Of a stretch of 64,000 nt of DNA, positions 1-7,686 are shown piece after piece; position 1 is the stretch's first letter; each line of letters opens with the position of its first letter. The position numbers and the translations under genes were made by a program. The notes below the pieces were generated by a model. The model worked only from the letters and a program-made list of their open reading frames with translations, did not search any database and was not told where the DNA came from. The DNA comes from Aquimarina sp. BL5 (GTDB taxonomy: Bacteria; Bacteroidota; Bacteroidia; Flavobacteriales; Flavobacteriaceae), in NCBI RefSeq assembly GCF_003443675.1, contig NZ_CP031963.1, forward strand, positions 3,433,501 to 3,497,500, in the 5' to 3' direction.

Positions 1-512
1 CCTATAACTCTATCGTTATGAACTAATTCATACATAACATTCCCCGGTAAAACTCTCTCAGGACAATAAGCAATGTTAAGATTTCCATCCAATTCAGGTC
101 TTACAGAGTAAATTAACTCCATCATTTTTTCTGTTGTTCCTACTGGAGAAGTAGACTCTATAATATATAAATCATCTTCCTTTAATAACGGAATAATGGC
201 CTTCGTTGCTGCTTCCACAAATGAAATATCCGGTTCATTTTTATCTTTGAATGGTGTAGGCACTACAATCAAATACGTATCACCTTGCACTGGTTTTGTA
301 TTCGCCCTAAGATATCCATTCTTAACAGCTTCGGAGACAGCTTCATCTAATTCTGGCTCCACAATATGAATTTTGCCCGCATTAATCGTGTCTACAACTT
401 TTTCATTAACATCAACTCCGTGAACATATGTTCTATTTTGCGCGATTAAAGCAGCAGTGGGAAGTCCAATGTACCCCAAACCGACCATTACAACACTTGG
501 CTTATTATTCAT
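1..512 (-). CDS. wecC: UDP-N-acetyl-D-mannosamine dehydrogenase, partial (3' end outside window)
   Basis: Oxidises UDP-ManNAc to UDP-ManNAcA with NAD+, supplying an acidic sugar for surface polysaccharide. Only about the first 170 residues are present; the reading frame runs off the window start. The ATG at 512 is followed by an N-terminal Rossmann motif (VGLGYIGLPTAALIA, from about residue 10) and the family motif STSPVGTTEK. It starts 2 bases after the wecB stop, so the two are almost certainly co-transcribed, and the wecB product (UDP-ManNAc) is its substrate. Other UDP-sugar 6-dehydrogenases share this fold; the wecB neighbour decides the assignment. Confidence 0.92.
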   Translation of the reverse strand, partial: MNNKPSVVMVGLGYIGLPTAALIAQNRTYVHGVDVNEKVVDTINAGKIHIVEPELDEAVSEAVKNGYLRANTKPVQGDTYLIVVPTPFKDKNEPDISFVEAATKAIIPLLKEDDLYIIESTSPVGTTEKMMELIYSVRPELDGNLNIAYCPERVLPGNVMYELVHNDRVI

Positions 513-514
513 TC

Positions 515-1639
515 TTAAAATTTTGAAATATGTTCTACTATTCTTTGACAAGCCTTACCATCTCCATAAGGATTATGCAATCTACTCATACCTTCGTATG
601 ATGCTGTGTCAATCAAAAGCTTTTCTGTTTTGGTAATTATTTTATCTTTATCCGTTCCTACTAAAATTACCGTACCCGCGTCCACAGCTTCAGGTCTTTC
701 TGTAGTATCTCTCATTACTAATACAGGTTTCCCTAAACTTGGTGCTTCTTCTTGGACACCGCCGCTATCAGTTATAATTAAATATGATTGATTCATTAAC
801 CAAACAAACGCAGGATATGAAAGTGGTGATATTAACTGAATATCATCTACTTCATTCAAAAGTTCATATACTGGTTTTTGTACATTTGGATTCAAGTGGA
901 CAGGATAAATGATTTGGGTCTCTGGATTATTAATTGCAATATGCTTTAATGCCTCGCAAATGTTTATAAAGCCCTGACCATGGTTCTCTCGTCTATGCCC
1001 AGTGACAAGAATTAATTTCTTATTAGGATCAACAATCTTCTTGAGATTCTCTATTTCTTCATCATTAAAACCTTCAACATTAACTTTGTCTACACTAAAC
1101 TTAAGTGCGTCAATAACAGTATTTCCCGTAATTAATATAGAATCCTCACGTTTACTTTCGTTTATTAAATTCTGTTTCGAAGTATCTGTAGGAGAAAAGT
1201 GAATATCCGAGATAACCCCTGTAACACACCTATTCATTTCTTCAGGAAAAGGAGACTTCATATCAAAGGTTCTTAAACCAGCTTCCACGTGACAAACTTT
1301 TGCTCCAGAATAAAATGAGGCTATACTTGATGCCATAGTAGTAGTTGTGTCTCCATGAACATATACAAAATCTGGGCTAAATTCTTCTAATATTGGTTTT
1401 AACCCTGTTATAATATCCGCAGTTAAGCCATGTAAATTTTGATTTGGTTTCATTAAATCTAAATCAAAATCCGGCACAATCTCAAAAAAAGATAATACCT
1501 GATCTAACATTTCTCTATGTTGCGCTGTAATGCATACCTTTGTTTCAAAAACATCTTTGTGTTTTTGAAATTCTTTTACTAAAGGTGCCATTTTAATAGC
1601 TTCTGGTCTTGTTCCAAAAACAATTAGGTTTTTTTTCAT
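515..1639 (-). CDS. wecB: UDP-N-acetylglucosamine 2-epimerase (non-hydrolysing)
   Basis: Interconverts UDP-GlcNAc and UDP-ManNAc in the cytoplasm. At 374 residues it has the normal length for the family. Visible motifs are GTRPEAIKM (9-17), HGDTTTT (95-101), HVEAGLRT (117-124), PFPEEMNR (130-137), GHRREN (214-219), SGGVQEE (292-298) and RDTTERPE (310-317), which form the two-domain GT-B-like active site. It lies directly after rfbD with no spacer and just before wecC, giving a two-step route to UDP-ManNAcA at the end of the polysaccharide operon. I see nothing missing from the active-site motifs. Confidence 0.96.
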   Translation of the reverse strand: MKKNLIVFGTRPEAIKMAPLVKEFQKHKDVFETKVCITAQHREMLDQVLSFFEIVPDFDLDLMKPNQNLHGLTADIITGLKPILEEFSPDFVYVHGDTTTTMASSIASFYSGAKVCHVEAGLRTFDMKSPFPEEMNRCVTGVISDIHFSPTDTSKQNLINESKREDSILITGNTVIDALKFSVDKVNVEGFNDEEIENLKKIVDPNKKLILVTGHRRENHGQGFINICEALKHIAINNPETQIIYPVHLNPNVQKPVYELLNEVDDIQLISPLSYPAFVWLMNQSYLIITDSGGVQEEAPSLGKPVLVMRDTTERPEAVDAGTVILVGTDKDKIITKTEKLLIDTASYEGMSRLHNPYGDGKACQRIVEHISKF

Positions 1640-2512
1640 CTAGTATTTTGAATATAGTTTTTTCAACGAATCTTTCCAGTCTAAAATCCTTAAACCAAAA
1701 GATTCAACACTTTTTATTTTACTTAAAACACTATATTTTGGTCTTTGTGCAAAAGTAGGGTAATTATCTGCTTTTTCAAGCTTTATTGAGTCCAGTTTAC
1801 CGGAACTTTTTAAAATCTCATATGCAAAATCATACCATGTAGCTTCTCCCTCATTACTGAAATGATAAATCCCATATTTTGAAGAAGTACTTTTTATAAT
1901 GTTTAGAATGAACTCAGCTAAATCATTCGCATTGGTTGGAGTACCCGTTTCTGATGTTACAATTGTTAATTCCTTCTCATTTTTTGACTTTTTTAGAATG
2001 GTTTTAAAAAAATTATTACCAAATTCAGAATATAACCAAGAAGTTCTTACAATGAAATACTTTTTAAGCGTCTTCTGGAGATATTGCTCCCCTACCAATT
2101 TAGACTTCCCGTACTCATTCATTGGATTAGGAATATCTTCTTCAGTATATGGAGTTCCTTTTTCTCCATCAAACACATAATCGGTTGAAATATGAATTAA
2201 AACTGTTTTATTTAAAAAGCAAACTTCAGCCAAATTCTTTACTCCTACTGCATTCACTAAAAAAGCCCTCTCACTCTCTTTTTCTGATAATTCAACATTA
2301 GTATATGCAGCGCAGTTAATTACATAATCGAAAGAATAATTTTTAAAAAAAAGAGCTATATTTTCTTTATCTGTAATGTCTAACTCCTTAAAATTTGTGA
2401 AATACAAATCTAAAGTCGGATAATTAATCTCTAATACTTTTATACATTTTCCTAATTGACCATCTCCGCCAGTTATCAGAACTTTTGTGTTATTTTTTTC
2501 TTTAAGATTCAT
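1640..2512 (-). CDS. rfbD: dTDP-4-dehydrorhamnose reductase
   Basis: Catalyses the last step of dTDP-L-rhamnose synthesis, NAD(P)H reduction of the 4-keto sugar. The 290-residue short-chain dehydrogenase has the nucleotide motif GGDGQLG (15-21), STDYVFDG (109-116) and the catalytic YGKSK (134-138). The ATG at 2512 gives an N-terminal stretch of about 9 residues before the Rossmann strand, slightly longer than usual but acceptable. It abuts wecB directly. rfbB, rfbA and rfbC lie upstream in the same block, so the full pathway is present. Confidence 0.95.
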   Translation of the reverse strand: MNLKEKNNTKVLITGGDGQLGKCIKVLEINYPTLDLYFTNFKELDITDKENIALFFKNYSFDYVINCAAYTNVELSEKESERAFLVNAVGVKNLAEVCFLNKTVLIHISTDYVFDGEKGTPYTEEDIPNPMNEYGKSKLVGEQYLQKTLKKYFIVRTSWLYSEFGNNFFKTILKKSKNEKELTIVTSETGTPTNANDLAEFILNIIKSTSSKYGIYHFSNEGEATWYDFAYEILKSSGKLDSIKLEKADNYPTFAQRPKYSVLSKIKSVESFGLRILDWKDSLKKLYSKY

Positions 2513-2561
2513 CTTAAAAACTCATTCTGCTTAATTTAGACAATTATAATTGGATAAACTT

Positions 2562-3617
2562 TTAATCGTTACCAATATTATAATTTTTTAAATACTTGTT
2601 TAATGATAGAAGTACAAGACTCAGAAAGGTTAACAAAATAAAAATTAATGGAATTAATACTTTCTTCTTTAATAAGAAGTCATTCACAAGAGCTCCCTTA
2701 TTTGGGAAATCAGAAATCACATTAATAATATTCTCGGAATCCGCTTTTTCCTGATTTAATTTAATAATTTCTGTATTCAGGATTTTAGCCTCATTCAAAA
2801 GGGCAATTTCCGAACGATCCAAATTTTGATTTTCTGAACTTAGATTAATACTTGTTCCAGAAGAATTCTCTGGTCTTTTGAGTTCCAACAACTTTAAGCT
2901 TTGATAAAATGATGTAAGGGAATCTACGTCAATTAGTTGTTTTCTAATAACAGAATCACTTATTCTTAAATTCAATTCATTCGTTTTTTTCTGAGTTTTA
3001 AAATAATCATTATTTTCAATAGAACGAACTATGGCTTTTTGGCATTTTTTAGCTACTTCTGGATTAATCCCCTCTAATTGAATTTTATGAAATCTAGCAT
3101 TTATGTTATTAAAATTCTTTAAATAATCTTCGTAACTCAAACTCATTCTGGAAATAGAATCTAACTTTGAAACAAAATCACTGAACTGTTTTAATTTTTG
3201 GTTATCATCAGAGAAAGCTTCAATTTCAATTTTGGTTATTGTTTCTGCTTCTTTGTCCGATATTTTTAAAGAAGATGCCAAAGTTTGATATGCTCCTTCC
3301 TTTGCTAATTCATTATAAAACTCTACGTTATTATATAATTGTTGTGCACTATTAAAATTAGGTTCTACAATCATAGAAGACCTGTAAACCGGTTTAGAAA
3401 CCGAATCCCAATACCATCCTATTGCTACACCTACTAAACCCGCTATTACGAACTTCAAAAAATTAATTCTAAGGAACTGGAGGAACTGTATGATTAAATG
3501 AAATACTCCTTTAAAAATATTTCCAATAAATCGAAATAATTTGTTTAATCCGTCACCTATTAGTTTAAATAATTGACCCAGATCTATTTCCTCAGAAGTG
3601 TTTTCTTTATTACTCAT
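2562..3617 (-). CDS. Wzz-like polysaccharide chain-length / co-polymerase membrane protein
   Basis: An inner-membrane protein with one transmembrane segment near the N-terminus (about 53-70) and one near the C-terminus (about 319-339), enclosing a mostly helical, coiled-coil-prone periplasmic region. This is the topology of Wzz/polysaccharide co-polymerases, which set the length of O-antigen-type chains. The N-terminus begins with EIDLGQLFK and an amphipathic stretch, shared with the second Wzz-like protein at 6692-7681. No kinase domain is fused. Placement between rfbC and rfbD supports the role; sequence alone does not prove chain-length control. The ATG at 3617 follows a promoter-like TACCTTTG. 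Confidence 0.75.
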   Translation of the reverse strand: MSNKENTSEEIDLGQLFKLIGDGLNKLFRFIGNIFKGVFHLIIQFLQFLRINFLKFVIAGLVGVAIGWYWDSVSKPVYRSSMIVEPNFNSAQQLYNNVEFYNELAKEGAYQTLASSLKISDKEAETITKIEIEAFSDDNQKLKQFSDFVSKLDSISRMSLSYEDYLKNFNNINARFHKIQLEGINPEVAKKCQKAIVRSIENNDYFKTQKKTNELNLRISDSVIRKQLIDVDSLTSFYQSLKLLELKRPENSSGTSINLSSENQNLDRSEIALLNEAKILNTEIIKLNQEKADSENIINVISDFPNKGALVNDFLLKKKVLIPLIFILLTFLSLVLLSLNKYLKNYNIGND

Positions 3618-3649
3618 AATCAGTTACTGTTGATCTTTTAAAAGTGCCG

Positions 3650-3657
3650 CAAAGGTA
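3650..3657 (-). promoter_or_regulatory. Bacteroidota-type -7 promoter element (TACCTTTG)
   Basis: On the minus strand TACCTTTG followed by CGG matches the TAnnTTTG -7 box of the Bacteroidota primary sigma factor and sits about 32 bases before the ATG of the Wzz-like gene. No convincing -33 TTTG is seen. It would be an internal promoter of the polysaccharide block. Confidence 0.45.
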
Positions 3658-3689
3658 CTGTGTTTTCCATAAACAGAAAGAACTTTATA

Positions 3690-4235
3690 TTATTTATTTA
3701 ATTCACTAAAATTAGACAAAATATTATCTTTCTCTGATAATAAAATTTCTGATGATTTTAGTTTCCAATCGATTTCTAAATCGAAATCATCGTATCTAAT
3801 TCCAGATTCTGCTTCTTTATGATAGTAATTATCGCATTTATAATTAAAAACAGCTTCATCACTTAATACAATAAATCCATGGGCAAAACCACTAGGAACA
3901 AATAACTGGTAATTATTTTGATCATTTAATTCTATTGCAAAATGTTTTCCAAGAGTAGGTGAATCCTGTCTTAGATCTACAGCTACATCTAACACGCTAC
4001 CCCTTGTTACTCTTACTAGCTTTGCTTGAGCATATTCCCCCTTCTGGAAATGTAATCCTCTTAAAACACCTTTTGTAGAAGTTGACTGGTTGTCTTGAAC
4101 AAAGTTAATTTTCAATCCGGTTAACTTCTCAAATGTTTTTTGATTAAAGCTTTCGAAAAAAGAACCTCTTTCGTCTTTGAATACTCTTGGTTTCAATATA
4201 AAACAGCCTTCGATATTTGTTTTTTCTATTTCCAA
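3690..4235 (-). CDS. rfbC: dTDP-4-dehydrorhamnose 3,5-epimerase (TTG start likely)
   Basis: Epimerises C3 and C5 of dTDP-4-keto-6-deoxyglucose, the third rhamnose step. A cupin fold is indicated by FKDERGSFFES, then LRGLHFQ with the catalytic His (about residue 62), and PSGFAHGF. There is no in-frame ATG near the expected N-terminus. I choose the TTG at 4235, which gives 181 residues starting MEIEKTNIEGCF, the usual length and N-terminus. The frame stays open to another TTG at 4286, which would add 17 residues of which the first lie in a REP-like palindrome; those residues do not look like RfbC. The exact start is uncertain. Confidence 0.92.
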   Translation of the reverse strand: MEIEKTNIEGCFILKPRVFKDERGSFFESFNQKTFEKLTGLKINFVQDNQSTSTKGVLRGLHFQKGEYAQAKLVRVTRGSVLDVAVDLRQDSPTLGKHFAIELNDQNNYQLFVPSGFAHGFIVLSDEAVFNYKCDNYYHKEAESGIRYDDFDLEIDWKLKSSEILLSEKDNILSNFSELNK

Positions 4236-4275
4236 ACGTGTATCTTTTATTTTATCATGTTTATTCTTTTTATGG

Positions 4276-4320
4276 ATTCCAGCCAAAGTTTATCCTGAGT
4301 GACAATCGAAGGGCTGGAAT
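4276..4320. repeat. REP-like palindromic element between rfbA and rfbC
   Basis: A perfect 9-base inverted repeat, ATTCCAGCC (4276-4284) and GGCTGGAAT (4312-4320), encloses a 27-base loop. The loop contains CCTGAG then TCGAAGG, a word pair I recall from dispersed repeats in flavobacterial genomes. GC content is visibly higher than in the flanks. Only one copy was noticed here, so its repetitive nature is inferred from memory of the word, not shown. Confidence 0.5.
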
Positions 4321-4335
4321 GACATAAAATGAATA

Positions 4336-5193
4336 TTAATCCAATTGTAATAAATATTTTCCATAACCGCTTTTAATTAGAGGTTTTGCTAATTCCTCAA
4401 GTTGATTCTTGGTTATAAAACCTTTTTTATATGCTACCTCTTCTATTGCTCCTATTTTTAAGCCTTGACGTTCTTCTATTACCTGAACAAATTGAGATGC
4501 CTGCATTAAAGAATTAAATGTTCCGGTGTCTAACCAAGCAGTACCCTTGTCTAATATACTTACTCTTAGTTTTCTTTCTTTAAGATATTCATTGTTTATA
4601 TCAGTGATCTCTAATTCTCCTCTTTCACTTGGTTTGATATTTTTAGCAATTCTAACCACTTCATTATCATAAAAATAAATTCCTGGGACAGCATAATTAG
4701 ACTTGGGGAATTTTGGTTTTTCTTCTATTGATATTGCGTTTCCTTTGCTATCAAAATCTACTACACCGTATCTTTCAGGATCTTGCACATGATACGCATA
4801 GATGATTCCTCCACTCGGATCATTATTACTTTCCAAAAGTTCCTCCAAACCAGAACCGTAAAAGATATTGTCTCCTAAAACTAATGCAACCTTATCTCTT
4901 CCAATAAAACTTTCACCAATAATAAATGCTTCTGCCAGTCCATTCGGTTCCTTCTGAATTGCATATTCAAACTCACATCCATACTTCTTGCCATCACCTA
5001 ATAATTTTTTAAATAACGGTAAATCCAATGGAGTAGAAATAATTAGGATTTCTCTAATTCCAGCAGACATTAGTGTAGAAAGCGGATAATAAATCATAGG
5101 TTTATCATACACCGGCATTAATTGTTTACTTATTGCTAGCGTTAGTGGATGTAAACGCGTGCCTGATCCTCCGGCTAATATGATTCCTTTCAT
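4336..5193 (-). CDS. rfbA: Glucose-1-phosphate thymidylyltransferase
   Basis: Makes dTDP-glucose from dTTP and glucose-1-phosphate, the first rhamnose step. The 285-residue protein starts MKGIILAGG at the ATG at 5193; a longer open frame to 5238 adds 15 residues with no family character and was not used. The nucleotidyltransferase signature GGSGTRLHP (8-16) and [15 protein letters not shown] (23-37) are intact, and the length matches RmlA. It lies downstream of the four-helix-bundle gene and upstream of rfbC. A TAGTTTTG word at 5238-5245 on the minus strand could give it its own promoter, but this is weak. Confidence 0.96.
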   Translation of the reverse strand: MKGIILAGGSGTRLHPLTLAISKQLMPVYDKPMIYYPLSTLMSAGIREILIISTPLDLPLFKKLLGDGKKYGCEFEYAIQKEPNGLAEAFIIGESFIGRDKVALVLGDNIFYGSGLEELLESNNDPSGGIIYAYHVQDPERYGVVDFDSKGNAISIEEKPKFPKSNYAVPGIYFYDNEVVRIAKNIKPSERGELEITDINNEYLKERKLRVSILDKGTAWLDTGTFNSLMQASQFVQVIEERQGLKIGAIEEVAYKKGFITKNQLEELAKPLIKSGYGKYLLQLD

Positions 5194-5265
5194 TCTACTA
5201 TTGTTATCCTGTTTACAAGTTATATAGTTAACGAGCACAAAACTATATTTCTCAAAAAAAACAAT

Positions 5266-5637
5266 TCATAATTTTTTGAGTAAATTTAGTATCATCCTTC
5301 TTATATAAATAATTTGTTTTTCTAAATCGATATCTTTTTCAATATAATATAATCGAACTGAAATTTCTATCTGAGTTTCCAATTCTGATAAAGAACCTAA
5401 AGCAATATATAGAAACCTAGAAAGTTCTTTATTTCCTTTTCTTCCACAACCCTCTGATATATTTGAAGGAATAGAAATGGCAGCTCTCCTTAACTGACTG
5501 ACTAATCCATAAAGCTCAGACCGTGGAAAACGATCTGTTATTTTATAAATATTCTCCACTAAGAGCATTGATTCCTTCCAAACTCTCAAATCTTTATGTG
5601 ATTGTATAGAGGTTCCCTTTTTATCCTTTTCAATCAT
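5266..5637 (-). CDS. Four-helix-bundle protein (S23/IVS family)
   Basis: A 123-residue all-helical protein of the family first found in 23S rRNA intervening sequences. Family features visible are KDLRVWKESM near the start, FPRSELYGLVSQLRRA in the middle, and SIPSNISEGCGRK. Function is unknown; the family forms pentameric four-helix bundles and is very often inserted in polysaccharide loci of Bacteroidota. Here it sits between rfbB and rfbA in the same direction, splitting two genes that are usually adjacent. The ATG at 5637 is clear and the frame is intact. Confidence 0.86.
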   Translation of the reverse strand: MIEKDKKGTSIQSHKDLRVWKESMLLVENIYKITDRFPRSELYGLVSQLRRAAISIPSNISEGCGRKGNKELSRFLYIALGSLSELETQIEISVRLYYIEKDIDLEKQIIYIRRMILNLLKKL

Positions 5638-5659
5638 TCAACTGATAACCCATAACTAG

Positions 5660-6673
5660 TTAACTATTATACTTCTCTAAATACCAGTGTATTGTTTTCT
5701 CAATTCCCGATTCAAAATTTTCTTCGGCCGTCCAACCTAATTCATTTTCTATTTTGGATGCGTCAATTGCATATCTAAAATCGTGACCTGGTCTATCAGT
5801 TACAAAAGTAATTAAATCCAAATACGATTTTCGATTTTTTAGTGGTTGGACTCTGTCCAGAATTTTGCATATTGTTATTGCTATGTGTATATTCTCTCTT
5901 TCGTTTTTACCTCCAATATTATAAGTCTCTCCCAGTCTTCCTTTTTCTAAAACTAAATCAATTCCTTTACAGTGATCTAACACATACAACCAATCTCTAA
6001 TATTTTTACCGTCTCCATAAATTGGGATATTTTCTTCAGTTACTGCTTTTCTTATTATAGTTGGAATTAGTTTTTCATTATGTTGTCGCGGTCCATAGTT
6101 ATTAGAACAATTAGTAGTAACCACGGGTAAACCATAAGTATGAAAATAGCTTCTTACCAGCATGTCTGAAGATGCTTTAGATGCACTATAAGGACTATTA
6201 GGAGCATACGCTGTTTGCTCGGTAAATAGTCCTGTCTCTCCAAGGGTTCCATATACCTCATCTGTAGACACGTGAAGAAACTTAGAATTCTCCAGACCTT
6301 TTTTGAAAACATTAGGGGAATCCATCCAACTCTGATAAGCAGCTTGAAGTAAATTAAAAGTACCTACAATATTGGTGTCTATAAAGGCTCCTGGGTTACT
6401 TATTGAATTATCTACATGAGATTCTGCAGCAAAATGTACTACCTCGTTTATTTTGTGTTCTGTGAAAATTTTTTGAACCAATGAAACATCACAAATATCT
6501 CCTTTGATAAATGAATAATCACAATCATTAGCTATTTGAAGATTATCCACATTTGCAGCATACGTAAGTTTATCAAGATTTACTATTTTGATGTCTTCTT
6601 GTTTTGATTTATAATTCAAATAATTTGATCCTATAAATCCAGCTCCTCCTGTTACTAATATGTTTTTAGACAC
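5660..6673 (-). CDS. rfbB: dTDP-glucose 4,6-dehydratase (GTG start)
   Basis: Converts dTDP-glucose to dTDP-4-keto-6-deoxyglucose. The 337-residue extended short-chain dehydrogenase has GGAGFIGS (9-16), STDEVYG (136-142) and YSASK (162-166), plus the NCSNNYGPRQ motif after it. The start is a GTG at 6673, giving the normal MSKNILVTGGAGFIG N-terminus; no ATG fits. It follows the Wzz-like gene by 18 bases. Length and motifs are complete, so the enzyme should be active. Confidence 0.96.
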   Translation of the reverse strand: MSKNILVTGGAGFIGSNYLNYKSKQEDIKIVNLDKLTYAANVDNLQIANDCDYSFIKGDICDVSLVQKIFTEHKINEVVHFAAESHVDNSISNPGAFIDTNIVGTFNLLQAAYQSWMDSPNVFKKGLENSKFLHVSTDEVYGTLGETGLFTEQTAYAPNSPYSASKASSDMLVRSYFHTYGLPVVTTNCSNNYGPRQHNEKLIPTIIRKAVTEENIPIYGDGKNIRDWLYVLDHCKGIDLVLEKGRLGETYNIGGKNERENIHIAITICKILDRVQPLKNRKSYLDLITFVTDRPGHDFRYAIDASKIENELGWTAEENFESGIEKTIHWYLEKYNS

Positions 6674-6691
6674 GATACTATATAATTTAAA

Positions 6692-7681
6692 CTAGTTGTT
6701 AATAAAATTCTCTAATTTTCCCGTAGAATTTTTAAATAAAAATATAATAGAAACAAAAAGACAAAGTAATACTGGTAATAATACAATTAATCGTTTATGT
6801 ATTCCTATTGGATATGGAACAACATGACTGTGTTCTACTATATCAAATAGTTTGGTATCCAATTCGACAATTCTTTCCTGAAAACTAATTGTTCTCATTA
6901 AAGATTCCTTCTTATCTAAGAGTGAAGCTACTGTGGGTATTTCTGACTCACCTCCGATAACTATCACTTCCTTATCTTGATTAACAGGGTTTTTGCTTAA
7001 CTTATTTAAATATTCTTCGATAAAAACTAAAGTCTCCTTATTCTTCTCTAAATTAGATTTTGTTTGTTTTAGTGTCAAAGAAATTTCATTACCAAAGTAT
7101 TTGTTAGAGCCTACATAACCTAACAATTGTTTAGAAACTTTAGCATTATTTTTATTTTCTCCATTAAATATTAATGTCAGTTTATGATACTTGAAAAAGC
7201 TTTTATATTTCTCGCTATTTAAGGCTTCATCTTCATACCCATCCATAAACTGATTGAAAAAGTTTTGACCTTTATAAGTCCTTTGTAATTCATCCAAAAC
7301 ATCTTTAGATTGGATAATAGGTTCTAAGGTAATCTTCTTTAGGTCCTTTAAATCTGTCGAATCTAGATCTATTTCTTTTAAAAATAACTTATCTTTAAAT
7401 TTAATATTCAAGTTATCTACAAATTCATATATATAAGATGTAGTATCATATTTAGGTTCTAAAATGATTTCTTGCTTATGTCTTTTATTTAGTTCAAACG
7501 TTTTCTCCAAAAAATAACCACCAATAGCCCCAACAACAAACAAAATCGAAAACAAAACCCACTTCTTTTTATAAAACAACAATGCTTTAATTAAAAGTTT
7601 TAGCAAACCTTTGACGCCTTTTACTACAGATTTAAAAAATTGTCCTAAATCTATTTCTATATTATTGGTTTTGTCACTCAT
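6692..7681 (-). CDS. Wzz-like polysaccharide chain-length / co-polymerase membrane protein, second copy
   Basis: A 329-residue inner-membrane protein with a transmembrane segment at about 40-57, another at about 296-315, and a helical periplasmic middle. It shares the N-terminal EIDLGQ(F/L)FK motif and overall plan with the protein at 2562-3617, but the middle regions diverge strongly, so they are old paralogues rather than a recent duplication. It lies 5 bases after the 563-residue unknown gene and 18 bases before rfbB. A role in chain-length control or export of the polysaccharide is inferred from topology and place. Confidence 0.73.
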   Translation of the reverse strand: MSDKTNNIEIDLGQFFKSVVKGVKGLLKLLIKALLFYKKKWVLFSILFVVGAIGGYFLEKTFELNKRHKQEIILEPKYDTTSYIYEFVDNLNIKFKDKLFLKEIDLDSTDLKDLKKITLEPIIQSKDVLDELQRTYKGQNFFNQFMDGYEDEALNSEKYKSFFKYHKLTLIFNGENKNNAKVSKQLLGYVGSNKYFGNEISLTLKQTKSNLEKNKETLVFIEEYLNKLSKNPVNQDKEVIVIGGESEIPTVASLLDKKESLMRTISFQERIVELDTKLFDIVEHSHVVPYPIGIHKRLIVLLPVLLCLFVSIIFLFKNSTGKLENFINN

Positions 7682-7686
7682 ACTAT

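Noticed and set aside
1283..1298. TTCCACGTGACAAA word in wecB
   Set aside because: The right half does not match parS, and it codes for the conserved HVEAG motif.
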